A stretch of 38,346 nucleotides of DNA, from the IMG/VR virus record IMGVR_UViG_3300025424_000022, positions 1-38,346 of that record; one strand, 5' to 3'. The DNA is from a virus. The notes beneath the pieces are model-generated. The model was not told where the DNA came from, did no database searches, and was given only the letters and a program-made list of their open reading frames with translations. Position 1 is the stretch's first letter. Each line of letters begins with the position of its first letter. The position numbers were made by a program, and so were the translations under genes. This document shows positions 1 to 6,352 of the stretch, in pieces.

Positions 1-1
1 T

Positions 2-154
2 CAAGAGACAAATACCGCAGGAACTGCGGAAATTTACGCCTGTGGAGCTATCTCTGACGGGGATCAAACACGTGATTGGTCTAGTTATGTAGCGCAGAAA
101 CAGGAATCAATTCCTTCGTCGGAAGGAAGCTGTTGTTCTTTAGAACAACAGTAG
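2..154 (+). CDS. 3' end of an unidentified protein (partial)
   Basis: An open frame enters from the left edge and runs for 50 codons to a TAG at 152-154. The visible tail is hydrophilic and ends in S-S-E-G-S-C-C-S-L-E-Q-Q. There are no recognisable motifs, so no function can be given. The composition is coding-like: no stop in 150 bases and a stop just before the next gene on the same strand. The last six codons lie in a perfect inverted repeat (130-151). Confidence 0.55.
   Translation, partial: QETNTAGTAEIYACGAISDGDQTRDWSSYVAQKQESIPSSEGSCCSLEQQ
130..151. other. Perfect 10-bp inverted repeat at a gene end
   Basis: CTGTTGTTCT, then TT, then AGAACAACAG form a perfect palindrome that overlaps the last codons of the upstream gene. 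It could fold as an RNA hairpin. The bases that follow (TAGTTCACTAACG) are not T-rich, so it is not a convincing intrinsic terminator. It may protect mRNA ends or be fortuitous. Confidence 0.4.
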
Positions 155-165
155 TTCACTAACGT

Positions 166-432
166 TTGGATGATCAAATGACTGATATAGTGTTAAAACT
201 TTATGACATTGACTGGAATATGCTTTCTTATTGGCGGAATTTCAGAGATTCCGTACCTATTTCAAATTCCGAATATATAGAAAACATGTATGATCAGGCT
301 CGCCAATATCAAATAGACATTGAACGAATTCTTAAAAGTGAGTGGAATGCTAGTTTTGAAAACCATTTTAAAACTTCATTAATTTTCAAAGCCGAATCAG
401 ACCGATTGGAATTTCTCATGACATTCAGCTGA
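166..432 (+). CDS. Small paralog of the DKLEF family, isolated plus-strand copy
   Basis: An 88-residue member of the family that fills the two arrays further right, but alone and on the opposite strand. It has the family plan: L-K-L-Y near the N-terminus, Y-W-R-N-F (W-x-N-F motif), W-N-A in place of Y-N-A, and a C-terminus F-K-A-E-S-D-R-L-E-F-L-M-T-F-S. A TTG at 166 gives the family-typical start M-D-D. An ATG at 178 is the alternative (84 residues). Neither has a strong ribosome-binding site. Function unknown. Its position outside the arrays suggests an older transposed or left-over copy. Confidence 0.8.
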   Translation: MDDQMTDIVLKLYDIDWNMLSYWRNFRDSVPISNSEYIENMYDQARQYQIDIERILKSEWNASFENHFKTSLIFKAESDRLEFLMTFS

Positions 433-460
433 AAAAGATCCCAGACACGAGCCTGGGATC
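431..460 (-). terminator. Intrinsic terminator for the minus-strand gene run
   Basis: GATCCCAG (437-444) and CTGGGATC (453-460) form an 8-bp GC-rich stem with an 8-nt loop. Read on the minus strand the stem is followed by TTTTTC. It lies just after the stop of the minus-strand gene at 491 and in the convergent gap with the plus-strand gene ending at 432. It therefore fits a Rho-independent terminator for the minus-strand run. Confidence 0.7.
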
Positions 461-490
461 AAGTTGGTATAAAACTATATAACTCTGTAG

Positions 491-781
491 TCACATTGAC
501 CAATATGTTTCACTTGCAACCGAACAACAACTGGGGGTATCTGCCAGTTCTTCAACCATGACACCCGTCATAAGATTTCGAACCCAAATCTTTGTGTTGA
601 TGTTGGTTCGATAGTCATTCCATTCAGCAACTTGTATTTGGGTAGCTCGGTCGCCCCAACGAGAGTTTTCCTTCTTTTGCAAAGCTGATTTACGGATATT
701 GGCGCCGCGAAGAGTTGTATGCATGCTGATCTTGTGGATACGACCAGTTTCTGCATCCTTGCTATAAACAACCCAAGTCAT
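491..781 (-). CDS. Hypothetical protein, 96 residues
   Basis: No recognised family. A charged soluble protein without a signal peptide or membrane segment. Its start is well supported: AAAGGAG lies eight bases before the ATG. It is the last gene of the minus-strand run and is followed by a good terminator at 431-460. The C-terminal part has a small Cys pair (S-C-C-S). The local DNA looks richer in GC than the paralog arrays. No role can be proposed. Confidence 0.7.
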   Translation of the reverse strand: MTWVVYSKDAETGRIHKISMHTTLRGANIRKSALQKKENSRWGDRATQIQVAEWNDYRTNINTKIWVRNLMTGVMVEELADTPSCCSVASETYWSM

Positions 782-879
782 CTACTGCTCCTTTGTTCAA
801 TAACGATATAGTAACAATTCTGAGAAAGAAGTCAACAAAAAGTTATCGATTGGAAAACTCTGCTGGTCATCATCTTCAT

Positions 880-1194
880 TTATTTGGTAAGCAGCAGACG
901 TTCATCCTCTCGACTAAGTGCTCGAACTGCTTGGTAGGCAGCAAAATATTCATCGAACGGGGTCTTACTGGTCTTGGACTTGGCCAGTTGGTCACGAATG
1001 GTTTGAACTTTTGATTGCAGGTCGGGATCATCAATGTAGTTGATGCCAATGTCAAACCACTTGACTGCTTCGTCTACTAGATCAACCGCATGCTTGTTTC
1101 GATTCCAGATATCGAACCAGTAGTCAGTGCCAGGGTAATAACGAAGTACTCGTAGATTATATCTGATCTTATTAATATTTTGATAATCACTCAT
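880..1194 (-). CDS. Hypothetical protein, 104 residues
   Basis: Unknown protein, rich in aromatic and charged residues (for example Y-Y-P-G-T-D-Y-W-F-D-I-W). The second half is predicted helical and ends in charged repeats (S-R-E-D-E-R-L-L-L). The start ATG overlaps the stop of the upstream gene as ATGA and has AGGAG six to seven bases before it, which indicates translational coupling. No membrane segment or catalytic motif is visible. Confidence 0.75.
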   Translation of the reverse strand: MSDYQNINKIRYNLRVLRYYPGTDYWFDIWNRNKHAVDLVDEAVKWFDIGINYIDDPDLQSKVQTIRDQLAKSKTSKTPFDEYFAAYQAVRALSREDERLLLTK

Positions 1195-1502
1195 CGGGAA
1201 TCTCCTGTTTCCACAAATTTCCAGTTTGTCACGTGCTGGCTCACTTCGTCTGTTTTCACAGTACCGTCCTCCAATAGGAAAATCAAGCCCTGTTCAGCGT
1301 CTTCATCCCACCAGCAATATTTTTCTCGCCAGGGATTGGTTTTGAGATTGGCTTTGGCAAACCGACCACCGTCATATTTGAGCCAAACTTGTTGATCATT
1401 TTTGGTTTTGGATTTATGCTGAAATGAGAATACTATATTCATCACAGTGATTCCCAGCATACCACCCAAGAAAAATCCCAAAGAAAATGAAACTGGATCC
1501 AT
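1191..1502 (-). CDS. Small membrane-anchored hypothetical protein
   Basis: About 103 residues. Residues 5-25 (S-F-S-L-G-F-F-L-G-G-M-L-G-I-T-V-M-N-I-V) form one hydrophobic glycine-rich segment that should act as an N-terminal membrane anchor. The remainder is soluble and charged, with W-W-D-E-D-A-E in the middle. I chose the ATG at 1502 because it overlaps the upstream stop as TAATG and has GGGGGA before it. A longer frame to 1550 has no such support. Its role is unknown, possibly in the host inner membrane. Confidence 0.7.
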   Translation of the reverse strand: MDPVSFSLGFFLGGMLGITVMNIVFSFQHKSKTKNDQQVWLKYDGGRFAKANLKTNPWREKYCWWDEDAEQGLIFLLEDGTVKTDEVSQHVTNWKFVETGDSR

Positions 1503-1798
1503 TAATTGTCCCCCAATGCCAGCAAGATCAATTCTTTGACGATCCGGCAAGAACGTGCTTGCATTTCTGGCGACCTTTTATCCCAGGGAGTTGCGGAGTC
1601 GAGCAACAAACGTCGAGCAGCTCGTTCCAAAGCTGGTTGACTGGTTGCATGTTCAATTATGGCTGCGTGAAGCAATTCTGCAATATATTCAGCGTGACCC
1701 CACATATCTCTGGCGGCCGAACTGGATCCATCATCCATAAAATCGCGCGGGATATTGTCGTAAAGGATTCGAGACATTTTGTCTTTAAGACTAGTCAT
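1502..1798 (-). CDS. Hypothetical protein, 98 residues
   Basis: A helical alanine-, arginine- and leucine-rich protein with no recognised domain. The ATG at 1798 overlaps the upstream stop as ATGA and is preceded by AAGGA, so I prefer it to the ATG 39 bases further upstream. The next gene starts in its stop codon. This is the pattern of a tightly coupled operon running from 2405 to 491. Confidence 0.7.
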   Translation of the reverse strand: MTSLKDKMSRILYDNIPRDFMDDGSSSAARDMWGHAEYIAELLHAAIIEHATSQPALERAARRLLLDSATPWDKRSPEMQARSCRIVKELILLALGDN

Positions 1799-2013
1799 CT
1801 GCTGTTTTCCTTCTTTCGAGACTTTGACAAAATACATTCAACTGCTTCTATAGCAAGTTGACGAGCCAGGTGTGGTGGGAGCGTTGGATGTGTTTGAATT
1901 TCCAAGTAGACGCCTTCTGGACTGCGCACTATCACTTTCCCGTAATCAGGACCATTCGTGTGTTGGCCACCCTTGACATGCGAACTGATAAAGCTCAACT
2001 CCAAGTCGTTCAC
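1795..2013 (-). CDS. Hypothetical protein, 72 residues
   Basis: Unknown small protein. The first half looks like beta strands with polar loops (G-G-Q-H-T-N-G-P-D-Y-G-K-V-I-V), and the C-terminal half is a helix ending in a basic tail. Both ends overlap neighbours by ATGA, so it is translated as part of the 491-2405 operon. The family is not recognised. Confidence 0.7.
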   Translation of the reverse strand: MNDLELSFISSHVKGGQHTNGPDYGKVIVRSPEGVYLEIQTHPTLPPHLARQLAIEAVECILSKSRKKENSR

Positions 2014-2405
2014 AACATATCTCTTTCTGCACGAAAACGTTCTAAAGCTGCATGGGCTTCACACCACGCACACTCTGGCTCACCATTATCTATACAGTCG
2101 TGATAAGCAGGTTGTTTTTCACGTTGAATGCGTTCAATGCTTTCCGCCAAATCCTCGGCTATAGATTGCCAGTCTCGTTCAGCTGCCTGCGCCTTGAGGG
2201 TTTCGATCTCACCTTCCGCGTTGAGCCAAGCTTGATCCAACTTGTCGTACTCTACCTTGAGAGCTGCATTCTCAACTTTCAGACGGTCTACTTGAGCGTA
2301 GAGCGTCAGCACGTCTAAGACCGCAGCACCGTAAGCACGTGACGCTTCACCACGCCGACAGTTAATAGCTTCGCGCTCCCACTCATCTCTTGTCCGGTGC
2401 ATCAT
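2010..2405 (-). CDS. Coiled-coil hypothetical protein
   Basis: 131 residues. The middle (about 30-85) is a heptad-like helix rich in L, A, E and K (for example L-K-V-E-N-A-A-L-K-V-E-Y), which indicates a coiled coil. Near the end are C-I-D-N-G-E-P-E-C-A-W-C, three cysteines and a nearby histidine that could bind a metal. The start is an ATGATG doublet with AGGAAA before it, so either ATG is possible. It is the first gene of a minus-strand operon with a promoter-like sequence at 2435-2463. Confidence 0.75.
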   Translation of the reverse strand: MMHRTRDEWEREAINCRRGEASRAYGAAVLDVLTLYAQVDRLKVENAALKVEYDKLDQAWLNAEGEIETLKAQAAERDWQSIAEDLAESIERIQREKQPAYHDCIDNGEPECAWCEAHAALERFRAERDML

Positions 2406-2434
2406 GATTTCCTGAACACTTTAAATATCAATTA

Positions 2435-2463
2435 AATCTAAAACAAAAAAGTCAATTTGTCAA
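2435..2463 (-). promoter_or_regulatory. Possible sigma70-like promoter for the 2405-491 operon
   Basis: On the minus strand TTGACA (2463-2458) and TAGATT (2440-2435) are separated by 17 bases, about 30 bases before the ATG at 2405. The -35 box is perfect and the -10 box is moderate. This is inferred from the sequence match only. Confidence 0.4.
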
Positions 2464-2464
2464 A

Positions 2465-2611
2465 TTATTCCACGTCCTGTTTGGGAAGTTGATTGCGTCG
2501 ATAAACAGAACCACGTCCCTTTTTGGCAGGCACTACTACAGGACGAGTTACCTTGTGCATGTTCTTTGCAACAGGGTTGCGAGACTTGGGAAGTTTGACG
2601 ACCTTTTTCAT
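2465..2611 (-). CDS. Very small basic protein, 48 residues
   Basis: A short open frame from an ATG at 2611 to TAA at 2465. It is strongly basic (M-K-K-V-V-K-L-P-K-S-R-N-P-V-A-K) and contains A-K-K-G-R-G-S-V-Y-R-R. The pattern K-S-R-N-P-V-A-K resembles small basic proteins seen in many tailed phages, whose role is unknown and may involve nucleic acid binding. A GGGGTAG precedes the start, and the gap between the neighbouring genes is otherwise empty. It is easily missed because of its length. Confidence 0.65.
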   Translation of the reverse strand: MKKVVKLPKSRNPVAKNMHKVTRPVVVPAKKGRGSVYRRNQLPKQDVE

Positions 2612-2661
2612 TGAATCTACCCCGGGTTAGGCGCCAATGATATATGCATAAATCAATTGAA

Positions 2662-2940
2662 TCAACTATTTTCTAGAAAACTAGCGAAATATTTTTGTGC
2701 ACCAGGGTTGCAACCAATGTCATATACCAGTTGTGGGTTGCGATATTTTCGTCGGGTGATTCCGGTGTCAGGCAAACTGAGTTCAATTAGGCTGATTTCA
2801 GGACCCAGCGTATTCCACGCAACGGAATCAAACATCTGATTGGCGAATGCCACATCAGCAGTTCGCAAGGCTGAAATCATCCAAGTGAAATTATGATTTT
2901 TGGGATCGGTGGCCCAATAACGAATGCTAGCAAATTTCAT
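2662..2940 (-). CDS. Hypothetical protein at the end of paralog array 1
   Basis: About 92 residues. It does not share the motifs of the array family and is not recognised. I chose the ATG at 2940 because GGAG, inside the last codons of the upstream paralog, lies just before it; a GTG three bases earlier is the alternative. It is translated at the end of the array operon. It contains a conserved-looking G-I-T-R-R-K-Y-R-N-P segment. Confidence 0.7.
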   Translation of the reverse strand: MKFASIRYWATDPKNHNFTWMISALRTADVAFANQMFDSVAWNTLGPEISLIELSLPDTGITRRKYRNPQLVYDIGCNPGAQKYFASFLENS

Positions 2941-2943
2941 CAC

Positions 2944-3171
2944 TTAACTCCACGTCAACAAAAAATCAAGTTTATCAGCTTCAGATTCAAAAATCAACTC
3001 TGTATAGGCATATCCATATCGAGCATTGTATTGTTGTGCAAGCAGTTGCACGTTATCTCCAAAAATAAATCCTTCGTTGTAACGATGATTTATGAAGTTT
3101 TTCCATATATCTACAATTTCGGTACCATCGTCTTCATACAACTTCAACTTAGGTCGATCAACGTCTGACAT
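2944..3171 (-). CDS. DKLEF-family paralog, array 1 copy 1
   Basis: 75 residues, with L-K-L-Y, D-I-W-K-N-F-I-N, Q-Q-Y-N-A-R and the C-terminal block F-E-S-E-A-D-K-L-D-F-L-L-T-W-S. It is the closest array copy to the family consensus. The start lies one base after the upstream stop, and the upstream copy's Trp-Ser codons (TGGAGT) supply GGAG five bases before the ATG. Function unknown. Confidence 0.85.
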   Translation of the reverse strand: MSDVDRPKLKLYEDDGTEIVDIWKNFINHRYNEGFIFGDNVQLLAQQYNARYGYAYTELIFESEADKLDFLLTWS

Positions 3172-3172
3172 T

Positions 3173-3418
3173 TTAACTCCACGTCAACAAAAAATCAAGT
3201 TTATCGGCTTCAGTTTCAAAAATCAAACAAGTTTCAATATCAGATTTAAAATCTGATAGTCTAGCATTATAGTAAGCAAGGAGGTATTGTTCATCTAAAA
3301 AGCTATATGCAGTACCGAAATTATAATTTATGAAATTTCTCCATATATCTACAGCCTGAATTGTATTTTTGTTAACTCGTTCATACAACTTCAATATGCG
3401 GTGATCAATGTCTGACAT
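3173..3418 (-). CDS. DKLEF-family paralog, array 1 copy 2
   Basis: 81 residues. It is very similar to copy 1 at both ends (M-S-D-x-D start, D-I-W-R-N-F-I-N, Y-Y-N-A-R, T-E-A-D-K-L-D-F-L-L-T-W-S) but has a different middle. This suggests a relatively recent duplication followed by divergence of the centre. GGAG from the previous copy's Trp-Ser codons lies five bases before the start. Confidence 0.85.
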   Translation of the reverse strand: MSDIDHRILKLYERVNKNTIQAVDIWRNFINYNFGTAYSFLDEQYLLAYYNARLSDFKSDIETCLIFETEADKLDFLLTWS

Positions 3419-3419
3419 C

Positions 3420-3635
3420 TCAACTCCATGTCAACAAAAAGTCTAGTTTGTCAGCTTCAGTTTTAAAAATCACGCGGCAACAAATGCCTCCAGTTGCATC
3501 AATCAAGTGGATATATTTCATGGAATATTGTTCAAATTTTTGTCTAGCTGACATGAAATTATTCCAAGCGGGCAATATGCGACTATCGTCATAGACTTGT
3601 AGGACCAGTTTTGTATCCACAGTAGTTAACTCCAT
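3420..3635 (-). CDS. DKLEF-family paralog, array 1 copy 3
   Basis: 71 residues from the ATG at 3635. I chose this start because ATGGAGTTAA is shared with the last codons of the upstream copy (W-S-stop), a junction also seen at 7648-7657. An ATG at 3647 is in frame but breaks the pattern. It contains P-A-W-N-N-F-M and ends F-K-T-E-A-D-K-L-D-F-L-L-T-W-S. The Y-N-A motif is not obvious. Confidence 0.8.
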   Translation of the reverse strand: MELTTVDTKLVLQVYDDSRILPAWNNFMSARQKFEQYSMKYIHLIDATGGICCRVIFKTEADKLDFLLTWS

Positions 3636-3838
3636 GCAATCAACCATTCCATTTTATGTTCTAGATCAACAAACTGCAACTGTCCGGTCTGAATATGTAT
3701 ATCTGCACCCCATTTTTCCCATAATAATTCAGCAGCGGCCCCATTGTTGGATTTGATCCAGTTATTCCATGGTGGAATTCTCGATTCGGGCCAGTGGATA
3801 GAATTATCATACAAATCAACAATCAAAGAATTATCCAT
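3626..3838 (-). CDS. DKLEF-family paralog, divergent array 1 copy 4
   Basis: 70 residues. It keeps M-D-N at the start and P-P-W-N-N-W-I, but its C-terminal block has drifted to L-E-H-K-M-E-W-L-I-A-W-S and the Y-N-A motif is lost. It overlaps the upstream copy by eight bases (TATGGATAA junction) and the downstream copy by ten. Confidence 0.8.
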   Translation of the reverse strand: MDNSLIVDLYDNSIHWPESRIPPWNNWIKSNNGAAAELLWEKWGADIHIQTGQLQFVDLEHKMEWLIAWS

Positions 3839-4058
3839 AAATCAACATGAACTCCAGTTTGTCACTTTCTGATTCAAAAATCAAACGCGTTTTTGAATTG
3901 AATGTTGTATCTGACATTCTAATATTCAATTTTTCTAAAGCAGGGCATATTTTATCATAGTGTAAAAATCCATCTCCGGTGACTGCAATGATAAAATTGT
4001 TCCACATAGGAGCTCTATCATCGACCGGATACATTAACAATGAAATTTCTTTATCCAT
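3831..4058 (-). CDS. DKLEF-family paralog, array 1 copy 5
   Basis: 75 residues, starting M-D-K-E-I-S-L-L-M-Y, nearly the same as copy 7 (M-D-K-E-I-S-L-L-I-Y). That is a sign of duplication or gene conversion between non-adjacent copies. It has M-W-N-N-F-I, L-N-I-R in place of Y-N-A-R, and F-E-S-E-S-D-K-L-E-F-M-L-I-Y-G. It overlaps both neighbours by eight bases. Confidence 0.85.
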   Translation of the reverse strand: MDKEISLLMYPVDDRAPMWNNFIIAVTGDGFLHYDKICPALEKLNIRMSDTTFNSKTRLIFESESDKLEFMLIYG

Positions 4059-4248
4059 AAGTCAAAATGAATTCCAATTTATCAGCTTCGGAATCAAATA
4101 CTATAAAACTACCTTCTAGTCGAGCATTAAAATTGTCGAGTCGGTGTGTTCTCAATTTTTCTTGATCTCGCCAATTTTTTACGTAGTGTATAATCCAATT
4201 TTCAACAATTGAAGAATCCGTCCCTAATACAATAACTGTTTTATCCAT
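4051..4248 (-). CDS. DKLEF-family paralog, array 1 copy 6
   Basis: 65 residues, with F-N-A-R-L and a good C-terminal block F-D-S-E-A-D-K-L-E-F-I-L-T-Y-G. The N-terminal half has N-W-I-I-H-Y-V in place of W-x-N-F. Eight-base overlaps with both neighbours use the shared TATGGATAA sequence. Confidence 0.85.
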   Translation of the reverse strand: MDKTVIVLGTDSSIVENWIIHYVKNWRDQEKLRTHRLDNFNARLEGSFIVFDSEADKLEFILTYG

Positions 4249-4468
4249 AAGTCAACATGAACTCCATCTTGTCAGATTGAGAATCAAAAATTATTCTCAG
4301 GGTTTGTGTGCTAATACCAGATATCTGGGCATTGAATTTTTCTCTAAGAAATACATCTTCATCGGCGATGACAAATGACCCATCCTGATCAATTATAATA
4401 TGTCTTTCCCAAGCAGGTATGAGCTTGCCATCAGCGTCATATATCAACAGTGAAATTTCTTTATCCAT
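4241..4468 (-). CDS. DKLEF-family paralog, array 1 copy 7
   Basis: 75 residues. The start M-D-K-E-I-S-L-L-I-Y is shared with copy 5. It has P-A-W-E-R, K-F-N-A-Q and F-D-S-Q-S-D-K-M-E-F-M-L-T-Y-G. Eight-base overlaps on both sides. Confidence 0.85.
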   Translation of the reverse strand: MDKEISLLIYDADGKLIPAWERHIIIDQDGSFVIADEDVFLREKFNAQISGISTQTLRIIFDSQSDKMEFMLTYG

Positions 4469-4646
4469 AAGTCAAAATAAACTCCAAGCGATCTTCAGCT
4501 GTTTCAAAAACAATGCAACTGTCTTCGTAACGATAAAATGCGTGAAATTCATCTAGTAGATGTTGACCATGATTGCCTTGACGAAATTGTTCTGTTGCCC
4601 AATTTTGAACTGTATCAGATAAGCAATGCAACTTGATATCATCCAT
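4461..4646 (-). CDS. DKLEF-family paralog, array 1 copy 8
   Basis: 61 residues, one of the shortest copies. It has N-W-A-T-E-Q-F, E-F-H-A-F in place of the Y-N-A motif, and F-E-T-A-E-D-R-L-E-F-I-L-T-Y-G. The variable middle is nearly absent, so this copy shows the minimal family core. Eight-base overlaps on both sides. Confidence 0.85.
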   Translation of the reverse strand: MDDIKLHCLSDTVQNWATEQFRQGNHGQHLLDEFHAFYRYEDSCIVFETAEDRLEFILTYG

Positions 4647-4824
4647 AAGTCAATATAAACTCCAATTTGTCGGATTGGGAATCAAATCGAATAAACCTAC
4701 TTACCAGTATCGCATTGAAGTTTGACAATGAATGTTCGGGTCCAGGCCAAGTTCTTTGATGGAGTTGTAACCATTTTAGAGCAGGGAGTGAATCACTCTC
4801 CAAATAAATGAACTGATTATCCAT
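4639..4824 (-). CDS. DKLEF-family paralog, array 1 copy 9
   Basis: 61 residues, another minimal copy, with L-K-W-L-Q, N-F-N-A-I and F-D-S-Q-S-D-K-L-E-F-I-L-T-Y-G. The upstream neighbour is the broken copy at 4817-5005, so its coupled start may receive fewer ribosomes than the others. Confidence 0.85.
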   Translation of the reverse strand: MDNQFIYLESDSLPALKWLQLHQRTWPGPEHSLSNFNAILVSRFIRFDSQSDKLEFILTYG

Positions 4825-5005
4825 AAGTCAACATGAACTCCAGTTTATCAGATATGTTTTTGAAACGAACTGCATCTAAGACTACAATCGCATTAAATTT
4901 GTTAATTGAATGGTCTGAAATATTGTCTTCAGAAGCTTTTCGCTAATATAATGTACACCAATTCTGAACTGCATTAGATTTCCAAGGCAAACGTAAATCA
5001 TCCAT
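4817..5005 (-). pseudogene. DKLEF-family paralog interrupted by an in-frame TAG
   Basis: The frame from ATG 5005 to TAA 4817 is a full-length copy (63 codons) with N-W-C-T-L-Y, K-F-N-A-I and S-D-K-L-E-F-M-L-T-Y-G, but codon 21 is TAG (4945-4943). Both junctions keep the eight-base overlap. TAG is used as a normal stop elsewhere in this window (154, 6786, 8378), so recoding is unlikely. It is probably a recent nonsense mutation, since the rest of the frame is intact. Confidence 0.8.
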
Positions 5006-5198
5006 ACGTCAAAATAAACTCCAAGCGATCTTCGGGTGTTTTAAAATATAGAGTATGTCCCAAGTTCCTCATCTGAAATTTATCCAAAGTTTCATCATAA
5101 ATATTCAAATACAACAAATAATCATCTATGGAGTTAATTGACATCCGCCAATTCCCCACCTCTTGGTGCGTCATGGGCAAAGGGTAATTTTTAGTCAT
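4998..5198 (-). CDS. DKLEF-family paralog, first gene of array 1
   Basis: 66 residues, with G-N-W-R-M-S and F-K-T-P-E-D-R-L-E-F-I-L-T-Y-G. The middle is divergent, and K-F-Q-M-R replaces the Y-N-A motif. The start ATGACTAA overlaps the stop of the unrelated upstream gene by eight bases, the same geometry as within the array. The array is therefore joined to its leading gene by the same coupling trick. Confidence 0.8.
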   Translation of the reverse strand: MTKNYPLPMTHQEVGNWRMSINSIDDYLLYLNIYDETLDKFQMRNLGHTLYFKTPEDRLEFILTYG

Positions 5199-5511
5199 TA
5201 TATTCTACACCCAAACGATTTCGCTCCCAACGGTCTTCTCGAATCCTGTCCCAATCCCAGTCGTCATCGACATGGTTCTCTAGGATGTAAACACAGGCTG
5301 CGGCTAGTTCTTCATCAGTTAATTCAATGTCAGAACAAGTGTCATCCCAGACTCTGATAATGTCAACTTCAGCAGGTTCAGCTGGCCAACATTTTTCAGG
5401 AAGACCCGATGTTTGAGCTGCTAGTCCAGGCGTGAAATGATATGAGATGTTGACTACCACATCATTTTCTGAATCTCGAACCCATTCCATGTCGTGAATT
5501 TCCATGCTCAT
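5191..5511 (-). CDS. Conserved-looking hypothetical protein leading array 1
   Basis: About 106 residues from the ATG at 5511, chosen because GGGAG lies seven bases before it and because the predicted promoter (5538-5565) would start transcription after the alternative TTG at 5535. It begins with a predicted strand region containing I-S-Y-H-F-T-P-G, then C-W-P-A-E-P-A-E-V-D-I, and has an acidic C-terminal half (D-D-D-W-D-W-D). The pattern of a beta-sheet start with C-x-P-A-E-P-x-E resembles small hypothetical proteins of other phages. Function unknown. Confidence 0.7.
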   Translation of the reverse strand: MSMEIHDMEWVRDSENDVVVNISYHFTPGLAAQTSGLPEKCWPAEPAEVDIIRVWDDTCSDIELTDEELAAACVYILENHVDDDWDWDRIREDRWERNRLGVEYND

Positions 5512-5537
5512 AAACATTCTCCCATTCATTTCCAATC

Positions 5538-5565
5538 ATTATATGATTATTTTTGAAAATCACAA
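5538..5565 (-). promoter_or_regulatory. Sigma70-like promoter for array 1
   Basis: On the minus strand TTGTGA (5565-5560) and TATAAT (5543-5538) are 16 bases apart. The sequence TCATATAAT also occurs at the promoters near 13220 and 32005. It lies in the divergent gap with folE and would start transcription about 20 bases before the ATG at 5511. Confidence 0.5.
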
Positions 5566-5612
5566 GACTGGATTATCTAAAAAATCACCGGAATAATTTT
5601 GTTTTTGAGAAA

Positions 5613-5642
5613 TTGATATTCTAAATACCAGTTGATTATAAT
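5613..5642 (+). promoter_or_regulatory. Sigma70-like promoter for folE
   Basis: TTGATA (5613-5618) and a perfect TATAAT (5637-5642) with an 18-base spacer, 23 bases before the folE start. This is a host-type promoter, which fits an early or middle gene. Confidence 0.55.
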
Positions 5643-5665
5643 TCAAACAATATAAGGAGAATAAA

Positions 5666-6352
5666 TTGAGCTACGATAAAACAAAAACAGATCCCAAGCT
5701 TGGAAAAAAAATACGTGAATACTTGATAGAACAGGGTGTTGAAACACCAGTGATATCTTCTATGCTAGAAGTTGATTCCAAAAGTAAAATTTCTAAGATT
5801 GAAGAAGCAATGACTACTGTTTATGAAACGATTGGTATGGATCTATCAAATGACAGTTTAGCCGAAACACCAAGTCGGATTGCAAAAATGCTGGTATTGG
5901 AATCATTTTATGGATTGCAGGAAGAAAATTTTCCCAAATGTACTACTGTAGAAAATGCCATGGCATATGATGAGATGGTGGTCGAAAAGGAAATAACCCT
6001 TATAAGTCAATGTGAGCATCATCAATCTGGGGTGATAGGAACTGCAACCGTGGCTTATATTCCAAAAAATAAAATCTTAGGCTTAAGCAAAATTCCACGC
6101 ATTGTTGAATATTTCAGCCGACGTCCACAAATACAAGAAAGACTCACTGCACAGATATATCATGCATTAAGTTATATTCTTGAAACTGATGCAGTAGCAG
6201 TCGTAGTTGAAGCTAAACATATGTGTGTATGTTCTCGAGGGGTGGAAGATACCAATCCCTATACAATAACGAGCAAACTTGGGCCGCCATTCAAAGCTGA
6301 TGCTGCTCTGAGAGCTGAATTTATGAGCTTAGCCTTATCAAGGAAATCCTAA
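5666..6352 (+). CDS. folE: GTP cyclohydrolase I (FolE)
   Basis: 228 residues. It converts GTP to 7,8-dihydroneopterin triphosphate, the first step of both folate and 7-deazaguanine (preQ0, queuosine) synthesis, in the cytoplasm. Family features are visible: zinc ligands C116 and H119 in Q-C-E-H-H and C187 in K-H-M-C-V-C; substrate motifs G-L-S-K-I-P-R-I-V (139-147) and R-R-P-Q-I-Q-E-R-L-T (152-161); R-G-V-E-D replaces the usual R-G-V. Length is typical. The start is TTG with AAGGAGA six to seven bases upstream. The next gene overlaps by one base (TAATG). The DpdA-like and QueD-like genes nearby favour a role in base modification over folate supply. Confidence 0.9.
   Translation: MSYDKTKTDPKLGKKIREYLIEQGVETPVISSMLEVDSKSKISKIEEAMTTVYETIGMDLSNDSLAETPSRIAKMLVLESFYGLQEENFPKCTTVENAMAYDEMVVEKEITLISQCEHHQSGVIGTATVAYIPKNKILGLSKIPRIVEYFSRRPQIQERLTAQIYHALSYILETDAVAVVVEAKHMCVCSRGVEDTNPYTITSKLGPPFKADAALRAEFMSLALSRKS

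Larger units (their letters stand above)
2944..5198 (-). repeat. Tandem gene array 1: 11 copies of the DKLEF paralog family
   Basis: Eleven consecutive head-to-tail genes of 61-81 residues, one of them broken. Each has a W-x-N-F-like motif in the N-terminal half, Y/F-N-A in the middle and a C-terminal block like F-E-S-E-A-D-K-L-E-F-L-L-T-W-S or ...-M-L-T-Y-G. The middle varies in length and sequence. At DNA level, a segment of about 40 bases spanning each junction is strongly conserved (for example TCCATAAGTCAACATGAACT on the plus strand). This gives regularly spaced short direct repeats that could drive copy gain and loss. The array follows the gene at 5191-5511 without a gap. Confidence 0.9.

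Noticed and set aside
130-151. Attachment site or intrinsic terminator at the palindrome
   Set aside because: There is no T-run after it and no integrase or matching second site in the window; it is reported only as an inverted repeat.
793-1014. Plus-strand open frame opposite the minus-strand genes
   Set aside because: It overlaps the 880-1194 gene on the opposite strand, has no ribosome-binding site and its composition follows the minus-strand codons.
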